Below are positions 36,702 through 44,869 of a DNA stretch of 64,000 nucleotides, in pieces. The stretch lies in the NCBI RefSeq assembly GCF_947495255.1, contig NZ_CANLYI010000001.1, positions 124,001-188,000 of the forward strand. The letters are read 5' to 3'. The stretch's first letter is position 1. Each line of letters opens with the position of its first letter. The translations under genes and the position numbers were made by a program. The notes below the pieces were generated by a model that did not search any database, was not told the origin of the DNA, and saw only the letters and a list, made by a program, of their open reading frames with translations. The DNA is from an uncultured Winogradskyella sp. (GTDB taxonomy: Bacteria; Bacteroidota; Bacteroidia; Flavobacteriales; Flavobacteriaceae).

Positions 36702-38486
36702 TTATTTAACTCCGTGCATTAACTTTTTAAGTAATGGATTAAGTAACATTGATACTATACCAAATCCAGCTGGAATCACTGTAAAGATTAAGAAGAATGT
36801 ACTTAACGAATATTCCGCGGTTATTTTATCAATCATTCCACCCATTGAACCTGCTGCTTTATTACCAATAGCAATAGCCAAGTACCAAATACCAAACATA
36901 AACCCGATCATTCTACCCGGAACTAATTTACTTAAATAAGATAATCCAACAGGAGAAATACATAATTCACCCATAGTGTGTAATAAATAGGCAAGGATTA
37001 AAAACACCATACTAACTGATGCCGTTTTTGCTCCAGATTCAATTCCCATAGTTCCAAATACTAAAACACCGAATCCTAAACCTAATAACACTAAACCAAT
37101 CCCATACTTCATTGCTACGCTTGGATTATACTTACTTTCCCACCATTTAGAAAATAAAGGAGCAAGAGTTATTATAAAAAATGAATTTAAGATTCCAAAC
37201 CAAGACGCTCCAACTTCTGTTGTTTCTTTATTAAATTCATTATTGATTTTATAAAATACTACGTACCATAAAAACACAAACGTTAATCCTAATACAATAT
37301 TAGAGTAAGGGATTTTTGAATATGTTTTTTTGAACAATAAATATAATACCCACGAAATTAAAACTAATGGCACAACTGTTAAAATAGAATCTATTACTTT
37401 AAATATCATTGCAGAAGACCCTACTAAAACCCTGTCAGTATAATCCCTTGCGAATAATGTCATAGAACCTAAAGACTGTTCAAAGGCAGCAAAGAAAAAC
37501 ACTGTAAATATTCCAAATATAGAAACTGCAATTATTTTATCTCTCACAATAGGATTATATCTTGATATCCTCGTAATGATTAAATATAAAAACAATGCTA
37601 GAGCCAATAAAACAATAAAATTAGAACCATCCAAGCTTCCTACTTTGAAATCTAGTAAATTAATATTTCCAATTTTAGACATTGGATCATTAAATAAATA
37701 AAGTACACCTCCAATAGACGATAATACAATTAATACTTTATCTAAATACGTAAAAGGATTTAGCTTTATTGCAATCTCGTTTTCATTATGCTCTTTAGGA
37801 TTTTCTTCATTAATGTTTTGAGGCAGTTCTACTTCATGTGTTTTTGAAGGTATTTCTCCTATCATGCCAAATAAATCTTTAGCTAACCAAAACTGAATCA
37901 AACCACCTAGCATAAAAATACCAGCCAATCCAAAACCATAACTCCATCCTATATTTTCAGCTAAATAACCACAAAGCATCATTCCAAAAAATGCTCCTGC
38001 ATTTACTCCCATATAATATATAGTGTATGCTCCATCTTTCTTAGACTCTTTCCCTTTATACATTTCAGAAATCATAGAAGTCATATTTGGCTTAAAGAAA
38101 CCTGTACCTATAACTAATAAAGCCAACCCTAAATATAAAGACCAGGTAGTTTCAAACACCATAAAAGCATGACCAAGCATCATAATGAAACAACCTATAA
38201 TAACGGCCCACTTATAGCCAGTTATTTTATCTGCCAACCAACCACCAACAATTGGAGTTAAATATAACAATGAAGAATACGTACCAATTAATGCCAATGC
38301 ATTTTCACGAGACCATTCCCAACCTGGATTATCACTTAAAAAAGGAGCTGTTAAAAATAGAACTAATAATATTTTCATTCCATAGAATGAAAAACGTTCC
38401 CACATTTCAGTAAAAAATATCACGAACAGTCCTGCTGGATGCCCAATGACTTTGTCTTTAAATAGATTTTCAATATCAGTATTCAT
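36702..38486 (-). CDS. POT family proton-dependent oligopeptide transporter
   Basis: This 594-residue major-facilitator protein of the POT/PTR family has the signature FFTEMWERFSFYGMKILLVLFL in helix 1 (ExxERFxYY-type, here ERFSFY). It also has KPNMTSMISEMYKGKESKKDGAYTIYYMGVNAGAFFG and the late motif LLHTMGELCISPVGLSYLSKL. About 14 helices are predicted, with a charged loop of some 40 residues near 220-250. It imports di- and tripeptides with protons. It lies next to a paralog and a DPP-IV-type peptidase, which suggests a peptide-use unit. Confidence 0.93.
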   Translation of the reverse strand: MNTDIENLFKDKVIGHPAGLFVIFFTEMWERFSFYGMKILLVLFLTAPFLSDNPGWEWSRENALALIGTYSSLLYLTPIVGGWLADKITGYKWAVIIGCFIMMLGHAFMVFETTWSLYLGLALLVIGTGFFKPNMTSMISEMYKGKESKKDGAYTIYYMGVNAGAFFGMMLCGYLAENIGWSYGFGLAGIFMLGGLIQFWLAKDLFGMIGEIPSKTHEVELPQNINEENPKEHNENEIAIKLNPFTYLDKVLIVLSSIGGVLYLFNDPMSKIGNINLLDFKVGSLDGSNFIVLLALALFLYLIITRISRYNPIVRDKIIAVSIFGIFTVFFFAAFEQSLGSMTLFARDYTDRVLVGSSAMIFKVIDSILTVVPLVLISWVLYLLFKKTYSKIPYSNIVLGLTFVFLWYVVFYKINNEFNKETTEVGASWFGILNSFFIITLAPLFSKWWESKYNPSVAMKYGIGLVLLGLGFGVLVFGTMGIESGAKTASVSMVFLILAYLLHTMGELCISPVGLSYLSKLVPGRMIGFMFGIWYLAIAIGNKAAGSMGGMIDKITAEYSLSTFFLIFTVIPAGFGIVSMLLNPLLKKLMHGVK

Positions 38487-38542
38487 ATAAAAATTGATTA
38501 GTTAGGAGTAATTATTTTTAGAGTTAGTTATTTCAATTCCTT

Positions 38543-40099
38543 TTATTCTGCTAGTTCAAAACCCTCAGCTTCATCATCATGCATTTCAACTTCATTATCT
38601 TCTGCACCATGTGTTAGTCGTTTTAAAGGTTTAAGTAATAATATTACCAATATACCAAATAGAACAGTGAATATAGTGATACCTGAGAAGATAGCATATT
38701 CACCAAATTCAGATGCAGACTCTCCAATTACACCAGCAACTTTATTACCTAAACCTGTTGCTGCAAAATAAACACCCATCATTAATGAAGCATATTTTAC
38801 AGGTGCTAATTTGGTAATAAAAGATAATGCTACAGGAGACGAACATAATTCTCCGATGGTATGAAATAAATAAGCTAATACCAACCAGTACATTGCAGAG
38901 CTTCCTTTAGAATTAAATTCTGCCGCAGCAAATATCATAAATACAAAACCAAGTCCCATTATCATAGTACCAACTGCCATTTTAAATAAAGAAGACGCTT
39001 CTTTACCTTTTAACTTACGTTTAGCCCAATAACCTGCTACCAACGTTGCGAATATGATTATAAATCCTGCATTTAAACCTTGAAACCATGTTGCTGGAAT
39101 TTCCCAACCAAATAACATTCTATCTGTATTGGTTTTAGTATAAATACTCATTAATCCACCTGCTTGTTCAAATGCTCCCCAAAACACAATTACGATTAAG
39201 AAAGACAATAAAAGAACTAAATATCTATCCTTAGCGATTTGAGTTTCTAAATTTTTATAGATCATCATCATTATACCTGCTACAACTGCAATAAAAATAT
39301 ACAAGGCTGTATAGCCCCAACTATCTACACCATTATAAGTAAAACCTGCATAAACAGCGTAAGCCATGATTAATGCGACAATACCAAGATTAACAGGAGA
39401 CTTTAATAAATCTCTTAATAATTTCCCTATAGATACATCATTGTTCTTATCTTCTGCTGTTGGCTTATTACCAACAGTAACTAAGTATTTCTGGCCATAC
39501 ATGTAAACAACTAAACCTAAAAGCATCGCAATTCCGGCAAGACCAAAACCATAATGCCAACCTATTTCCTCACCAACATAACCTACAATAAAAGTTGCTA
39601 GAAGTGACCCTAAGTTAATTCCGATATAGAAAATACTAAAACCTTTATCTCTTCTTATATCTCCAGGCTTATATAAACCTCCTACCATTGTAGAGATATT
39701 TGGTTTCAATAAACCAACACCCAAGATAATAAGTGCTAAACCAGTATAAAAAGCCCACATTTCATCGAATGCTAAAATTCCATGTCCTGCCACTAGTGTT
39801 AGAGCTCCATAAAGAACCGCTTTTTTTTGCCCTAAGTATTTATCTGCAATCATTCCACCAGGAATAGACATTACATAAACCAACATAGTGTACCACCCAT
39901 AAAGCATAATAGACTTTGAATCTAACCAACCTAAACCTGGATTATCAGCAGTCGTTTTTTCAACTAAATAAAGGGTCAACAATGCTCGCATTCCGTAGTA
40001 GGAAAAACGTTCCCACATTTCAGTAAAAAATAATACATATAAACCTACTGGATGCCCAAAAAGTTCCTTTTGATGCGCTTGTTTAATTGCCGTTGACAT
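38543..40099 (-). CDS. POT family proton-dependent oligopeptide transporter
   Basis: This second POT transporter has 518 residues. Its signature is FFTEMWERFSYYGMRALLTLYL, with KPNISTMVGGLYKPGDIRRDKGFSIFYIGINLGS and LFHTIGELCSSPVALSFITKL. It differs from its neighbour by a shorter central loop and an acidic C-terminal tail (EVEMHDDEAEGFELAE). The ERFSYY motif keeps the full proton-coupling pattern. It is 56 bases upstream of the first transporter and 49 bases downstream of the S9 peptidase gene, all on one strand. Confidence 0.93.
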   Translation of the reverse strand: MSTAIKQAHQKELFGHPVGLYVLFFTEMWERFSYYGMRALLTLYLVEKTTADNPGLGWLDSKSIMLYGWYTMLVYVMSIPGGMIADKYLGQKKAVLYGALTLVAGHGILAFDEMWAFYTGLALIILGVGLLKPNISTMVGGLYKPGDIRRDKGFSIFYIGINLGSLLATFIVGYVGEEIGWHYGFGLAGIAMLLGLVVYMYGQKYLVTVGNKPTAEDKNNDVSIGKLLRDLLKSPVNLGIVALIMAYAVYAGFTYNGVDSWGYTALYIFIAVVAGIMMMIYKNLETQIAKDRYLVLLLSFLIVIVFWGAFEQAGGLMSIYTKTNTDRMLFGWEIPATWFQGLNAGFIIIFATLVAGYWAKRKLKGKEASSLFKMAVGTMIMGLGFVFMIFAAAEFNSKGSSAMYWLVLAYLFHTIGELCSSPVALSFITKLAPVKYASLMMGVYFAATGLGNKVAGVIGESASEFGEYAIFSGITIFTVLFGILVILLLKPLKRLTHGAEDNEVEMHDDEAEGFELAE

Positions 40100-40148
40100 A
40101 ATTTTGTTAGTTAATGTTAGTTAGAATTTCTTGTAATAGCTTAAGATT

Positions 40149-42350
40149 TTACTCCTTAGACATTTCTATTTTATCACCTAAAGTTTTATTGATAAAATTG
40201 GTCATTTTTTTATATAAATGAAGTCTCGTATTTCCTCCATAAATTCCATGGTTCTTATCCGGATATATCATCCATTCAAATTGTTTGTCGGCTTGAATTA
40301 GAGCTTCAACCATACGCATGGTATTTTGTACATGCACATTATCATCACCAGAACCATGAATCAATAAAAAATCACCTTTAAGCTTATCAACATGGTTGAT
40401 TGGTGAATTCTCATCATAACCACTTGGATTTTCTTGTGGTGTTGTCATATAACGTTCTGTGTAAATAGTATCGTAGAATCTCCAACTTGTAACAGGAGCA
40501 ACAGCAATTGCCATTTTAAAGACATCATTACCTTTAAAAAGTGCATTACTACTCATAAAGCCTCCATAACTCCAACCCCAAATTCCTATTCTTTCTGCGT
40601 CAATATAATCGAGTTTACCAAGTTGCTTTGCTGCTTCAATTTGGTCTTCTACTTCGTACTTCCCTAATTCGTTTTGCGTTACCTTTTTAAAATCAGCACC
40701 TTTAAACCCTGTTCCTCTCCCATCGACACAAACAACAATATAGCCTTGTTGTGCCAGTAATTGATACCAATAATCATTTGCACTATTCCAACGGTTCGCT
40801 ACTTGTTGAGAACCTGGTCCAGAATATTGGTACATAAACAATGGATACCTTTTATTAGCATCAAAATTTGCTGGTTTAAGTGTCCACATATTTAAATCAT
40901 TTCCATTAACAGAAATTGTCTCGAACTCTTTTTTAGACATAATGTAGTTGCCTAATTGCTTAGCTAATTTTTTATTGTCCTTTATGTTTTTTACAATTTC
41001 ACCATTTTTAGAATTCACTAAAGTATATTCATAAGGTGTTGATGCATTAGAAAACGTATTTATGAAGTATGTAAAATCTGCACTAAACGATGCGTTATTT
41101 GTTCCGTCTTTTTGAGTTAAACGCTTTTTACTTTTTCCATTTAATTTAATAGAATATACATCTCTGTTTATAGAACCATTTTCGGTAGATTGAAAATAAA
41201 TGGTATTTGCCTTCTCGTTAAACCCATAATAATTGGTGACTTCCCAATTTCCTTTTGTTACTTGGTTAATTAATTTACCATCTTTAGCATAGTGATAGAT
41301 ATGGTTAAAACCATCTAATTCACTCGTCCAAATAAAACTATTATCTTCTAAAAACGTTAAATTAGAAGTAACATCAATATAGGCTTTATCCTTTTCTTCT
41401 AATACATTTTTTGAAGTCATTACTTTAGTATCAATCATCCAAAGGTCTAATTCATTTTGGTGACGATTCATAAACTGAACACTTAAAACATTAGCCTTAT
41501 TTGTCCATTCTAATCTCGGAATATAAAAATCCTTATAAGACTTACTAACTTTTAAATCTGACACCTTGTTAGAACCAAAATCATATAAATGTAAAGACAC
41601 CTTAGAATTTGCCTCACCTGCTTTGGGGTATTTAAACACGTGTTGCGTCTGGTATAAGTCAGAACCATAAACATCCATAGAAAACTCAGGCACATTAGTT
41701 TCATCAAACCTTATAAAAGCAATTTGATTACTATCAGCATTCCAATCAAAAGCTCTAACAAAAGCAAATTCTTCTTCATAAACCCAATCCGTAATTCCGT
41801 TTATAATTTTATTCTTTTCGCCATCTGTTGTCATTTGAGAAACCTTACCAGACTTTAAATCCTTAACATATAAATTATTCTCAAATCCATACGCTACTTT
41901 AGTTCCATCAGGAGACAAGGTTGGTTCTTGCACTAAATCATCAGATACTTTAGCTACTTTTTTTGTGGCGATATCATAAATATAGTATTCACCCAACGTA
42001 GAATGTCTAAAAACAGGTTGTGATTCTGTTGTTAAGATAATTTTAGATTCATCTTCATTAAAAGAATAATCAAAAAAACCTTGAATCTCTGCTATATCAG
42101 CCGATGAGATTAAGGTTTTTACTTTTTCTAAAGTTTTATAATCGTAAATATCTATTGTTGAAGTTCTATTCTGTCTATTAAAATTTAAAACCGAATACTG
42201 ATTTCCGTTTGCCATAGAATGCAAAGCTTGCATACCTTCCGTTCTAAATTGACCACTCCAAATTTCTTGAAGTGTGATTTGTTTTTCTTGTGAAAAAACT
42301 AATGAAGTTATTAAAAAGCCAAAAATGGCAGCAAAGTGTCTCAAATTCAT
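40149..42350 (-). CDS. S9 family prolyl oligopeptidase, dipeptidyl peptidase IV type
   Basis: This 733-residue secreted enzyme has a signal peptide (MNLRHFAAIFGFLITSLVFS) and an N-terminal eight-bladed propeller (DPP-IV N domain, about 60-470). The C-terminal hydrolase carries the catalytic Ser in GWSYGGFMS, Asp in HGSGDDNVH and His in DKNHGIYGGN. The paired glutamates DWVYEEEFAF, which bind the substrate N terminus in DPP-IV, are present. It therefore likely releases Xaa-Pro or Xaa-Ala dipeptides in the periplasm, which the two POT transporters could import. Confidence 0.93.
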   Translation of the reverse strand: MNLRHFAAIFGFLITSLVFSQEKQITLQEIWSGQFRTEGMQALHSMANGNQYSVLNFNRQNRTSTIDIYDYKTLEKVKTLISSADIAEIQGFFDYSFNEDESKIILTTESQPVFRHSTLGEYYIYDIATKKVAKVSDDLVQEPTLSPDGTKVAYGFENNLYVKDLKSGKVSQMTTDGEKNKIINGITDWVYEEEFAFVRAFDWNADSNQIAFIRFDETNVPEFSMDVYGSDLYQTQHVFKYPKAGEANSKVSLHLYDFGSNKVSDLKVSKSYKDFYIPRLEWTNKANVLSVQFMNRHQNELDLWMIDTKVMTSKNVLEEKDKAYIDVTSNLTFLEDNSFIWTSELDGFNHIYHYAKDGKLINQVTKGNWEVTNYYGFNEKANTIYFQSTENGSINRDVYSIKLNGKSKKRLTQKDGTNNASFSADFTYFINTFSNASTPYEYTLVNSKNGEIVKNIKDNKKLAKQLGNYIMSKKEFETISVNGNDLNMWTLKPANFDANKRYPLFMYQYSGPGSQQVANRWNSANDYWYQLLAQQGYIVVCVDGRGTGFKGADFKKVTQNELGKYEVEDQIEAAKQLGKLDYIDAERIGIWGWSYGGFMSSNALFKGNDVFKMAIAVAPVTSWRFYDTIYTERYMTTPQENPSGYDENSPINHVDKLKGDFLLIHGSGDDNVHVQNTMRMVEALIQADKQFEWMIYPDKNHGIYGGNTRLHLYKKMTNFINKTLGDKIEMSKE

Positions 42351-42469
42351 AAATTTTTTATTTCAATAAAGCAATGCCAAGTTTACTAAAAATTATGCAA
42401 AAAATCACTATTATTAACAGTAAATCGGCATTTACAATCGATTATGCACACATTTTGTGCCAATCCTAG

Positions 42470-42477
42470 TATCTTTG
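42470..42477 (+). promoter_or_regulatory. -7 box (TATCTTTG) of the HMG-CoA reductase gene
   Basis: An exact TAnnTTTG match, 23 bases before the ATG at 42501. It lies inside the frame that would begin at 42444, and so argues for the later start. Confidence 0.5.
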
Positions 42478-42500
42478 TTTTTACTAAAATTAAAACTAAT

Positions 42501-43817
42501 ATGCCAAACACTATTTCTGGCTTTTCAAAGCTTACTAAATCTGAAAAGATTGAGTGGCTTTTAGACTCTTATTTTACAGAAAAAGATAACGCAAGAACAC
42601 TTGTGGAAAGTTATTGGAATTCTGACGAAAAACTTCAAAAACTCCACGATGAGTTTATTGAAAACACCATAACTAATTACTATTTACCTCTTGGTGTAGC
42701 TCCCAATTTTTTAATCAATGATACTTTTTATGCCATTCCTATGGCTATAGAAGAAAGTTCTGTTGTCGCTGCTGCAAGTAAAGCTTCTAAGTTTTGGCTA
42801 GAACGTGGTGGTTTTAAAGCCAAAGTAATATCTACTGAAAAAATTGGCCAAGTTCATTTTACTTACAAAGGCGATTTTAATAAACTTAAAGCGTTTTTTA
42901 AACATGTAAAACCAAAATTAATCAGTGATACAGCTTCCATGACTAAAAGCATGGAACGCAGAGGTGGTGGAATATTAAACATTAAATTACGAAACAAGTC
43001 TGAAGATTTACCTAATTATTATCAACTCCATGCTACGTTTGAAACCATGGATGCGATGGGAGCAAATTTCATCAATACTTGTTTAGAACAATTTGCAACG
43101 ACCTTTAAATCTGAAGCGCTTCAATTTGAAGATTTTAATGACGAAGAAAAACATCTCTCGATTGTAATGAGTATCCTTTCTAACTTCGTTCCAAACTGTT
43201 TGGTGCGTGCTGAAGTATCTTGCAAAATTGAAGATTTAAAAAGTAAAGATATTCCTAATCCTGAAGAGTTTGCACAAAAATTTAAACAAGCCATTGATAT
43301 CGCTAAAATTGAACCTTATAGAGCGGTAACACACAACAAAGGTATTATGAATGGTATTGATGCAGTTGTATTAGCAACAGGCAATGATTTTAGAGCCGTT
43401 GAAGCAGGTGTACACGCCTATGCTGCTAAAGACGGAAAATATACAAGCTTAACACATTGTTCTATTGAGAATGGCAATTTTAAATTCTGGATTGAAATTC
43501 CATTAGCGTTAGGAACCGTTGGCGGCTTAACGAGCATTCATCCCTTGGTTAAGTTTGCTTTGCAAATGCTACAAAAACCAACAGCAAAAGATTTAATGAA
43601 GATTGTAGCTGTTGCAGGATTAGCTCAAAATTTTGGAGCTGTTAAATCTTTGACAACTACAGGAATCCAGGAAGGACATATGAAAATGCACTTAATGAAT
43701 ATATTAAATCAGTTTGAAGCTACTGATATTGAAAAATCAGAACTCATAAAACATTTTAAAACCAATGTAGTATCCCATAGCTCAGTTGTTGACGCTATTG
43801 AAAACCTAAGAAAGTAA
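42501..43817 (+). CDS. mvaA: Hydroxymethylglutaryl-CoA reductase, class II (degradative type)
   Basis: The enzyme interconverts HMG-CoA and mevalonate. From the ATG at 42501 the protein has 438 residues. Visible motifs are IPMAIEESSVVAAASKASKFW (catalytic Glu), FETMDAMGANFINTCLE, and a dinucleotide-binding part (AVVLATGNDFRAVEAGVHAYA). The C-terminal HMKMHLMNILNQF carries the catalytic His. In Flavobacteriia this class serves the mevalonate route to isoprenoids. The next gene, a GHMP kinase, follows after 14 bases, which supports that pathway. The frame stays open back to 42444, but a promoter box lies there. Confidence 0.93.
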   Translation: MPNTISGFSKLTKSEKIEWLLDSYFTEKDNARTLVESYWNSDEKLQKLHDEFIENTITNYYLPLGVAPNFLINDTFYAIPMAIEESSVVAAASKASKFWLERGGFKAKVISTEKIGQVHFTYKGDFNKLKAFFKHVKPKLISDTASMTKSMERRGGGILNIKLRNKSEDLPNYYQLHATFETMDAMGANFINTCLEQFATTFKSEALQFEDFNDEEKHLSIVMSILSNFVPNCLVRAEVSCKIEDLKSKDIPNPEEFAQKFKQAIDIAKIEPYRAVTHNKGIMNGIDAVVLATGNDFRAVEAGVHAYAAKDGKYTSLTHCSIENGNFKFWIEIPLALGTVGGLTSIHPLVKFALQMLQKPTAKDLMKIVAVAGLAQNFGAVKSLTTTGIQEGHMKMHLMNILNQFEATDIEKSELIKHFKTNVVSHSSVVDAIENLRK

Positions 43818-43831
43818 TTGATTATTTACCT

Positions 43832-44764
43832 TTGAACACTAAAACTAAAACATATAGAAGCAACGGCAAACTATTACTAACTGCCGAATACGCTGTTTTA
43901 GATGGCGCAAAAGCTTTGGCTATACCAACTAAATATGGGCAGAGTTTAACGGTTTCTGGTAACGGTTCTAATCTTATAAATTGGAAAAGTTATAATGAAC
44001 TTGGAGAGGTTTGGTTTGAAGATGTATTTTCTATTGAAAGCACTTCGACTGCGCTCAGTATGACATCAGCATTAAAAAATGACATTTCTAAGCGACTTAT
44101 TGAAATACTAAAATCTACCAAAATTTTGAATCCAGGGTTTTTATCAAAAGATATAGGGTTCGATATTACAACGCATCAAGATTTTAATAGACTTTGGGGC
44201 TTAGGAACTTCTTCTACACTAATTAATAATATCGCGAATTGGGCAAATGTCGATGCATTTCAGTTATTAGAACAAACCTTTGGCGGTAGTGGTTATGACA
44301 TTGCTTGTGCTCAAAATGATAAACCTATTACATTTCAACTTCTAGGTAATAAAAAACCATTTGTTGAGCCTATGGATTTTAATCCTGACTTTAAACAACA
44401 CCTTTACTTTGTTTATCTTAATCAGAAACAAAATAGTCGTGATGGAATTTCGGTTTATAAAAAGTTAAATAAGATTAACAGTGAGATTATAAAAAACATT
44501 GACGACATTACAGAAGCCATGAGCACATGTAAGTCGCTCTTTGAATTTGAAAGCTTAATTGCAACTCACGAAACTATTATTGCCAACCTTATTCAGCAAG
44601 AACCAATTAAAACACGTTTGTTTTCTGATTATAAAGGTACTGTAAAAAGCTTAGGTGCTTGGGGAGGCGATTTCATTCTAGCAACCTCAAGTAACGACCC
44701 AACGGCTTATTTTAAGGCTAAAGGACTCAATACTGTGATTCCTTATGAAGCTATGACTTTATAG
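43832..44764 (+). CDS. GYDIA family GHMP kinase
   Basis: This 310-residue GHMP-superfamily kinase is probably a mevalonate-pathway kinase, given the adjacent HMG-CoA reductase. It has SNGKLLLTAEYAVLDGAKALAIPTKYGQ at the start, the ATP loop LWGLGTSSTLINNIANWA, the name-giving GSGYDIACA, and the C-terminal KSLGAWGGDFILAT. The start is a TTG at 43832: the conserved NGKLLLTAEY begins only 11 residues later and no ATG precedes it. Residues STALSMTS near 75 coincide with an interspersed DNA repeat inserted in frame. The exact phosphate acceptor is not fixed by sequence. Confidence 0.88.
   Translation: MNTKTKTYRSNGKLLLTAEYAVLDGAKALAIPTKYGQSLTVSGNGSNLINWKSYNELGEVWFEDVFSIESTSTALSMTSALKNDISKRLIEILKSTKILNPGFLSKDIGFDITTHQDFNRLWGLGTSSTLINNIANWANVDAFQLLEQTFGGSGYDIACAQNDKPITFQLLGNKKPFVEPMDFNPDFKQHLYFVYLNQKQNSRDGISVYKKLNKINSEIIKNIDDITEAMSTCKSLFEFESLIATHETIIANLIQQEPIKTRLFSDYKGTVKSLGAWGGDFILATSSNDPTAYFKAKGLNTVIPYEAMTL
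44042..44066 (+). repeat. Interspersed repeat CTTCGACTGCGCTCAGTATGACA inside a coding sequence
   Basis: The motif CTTCGACTGCGCTCAG followed by TATGACA resembles a short repeat I recall as common between genes in flavobacterial genomes (inverse form TGAGCGCAGTCGAAG). Here it lies within the GHMP kinase gene and is translated as TSTALSMTS. Degenerate relatives occur at 9938-9964 and 24886-24904. Confidence 0.5.
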
Positions 44765-44815
44765 TTTTATACTGCAACAAGACTCCAAGAAACTTAATAT
44801 TATTAAACTGCATAA

Positions 44816-44847
44816 AAAATGGCTTCACATTTCTGTAAAGCCATTTT
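44816..44847. terminator. Bidirectional terminator between GHMP kinase and PpiD genes
   Basis: AAAATGGCTT (44816-44825) pairs with AAGCCATTTT (44838-44847). The loop holds an inner ACA/TGT pairing, and A- and T-runs flank both sides. It serves the convergent genes ending at 44764 and 44870. Confidence 0.85.
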
Positions 44848-44869
44848 ATATTGTTTTAAAACAACCCGT

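Noticed and set aside
42444..42500. N-terminal extension of HMG-CoA reductase
   Set aside because: The extra 19 residues are not like the family start, and a TATCTTTG promoter box lies within them.
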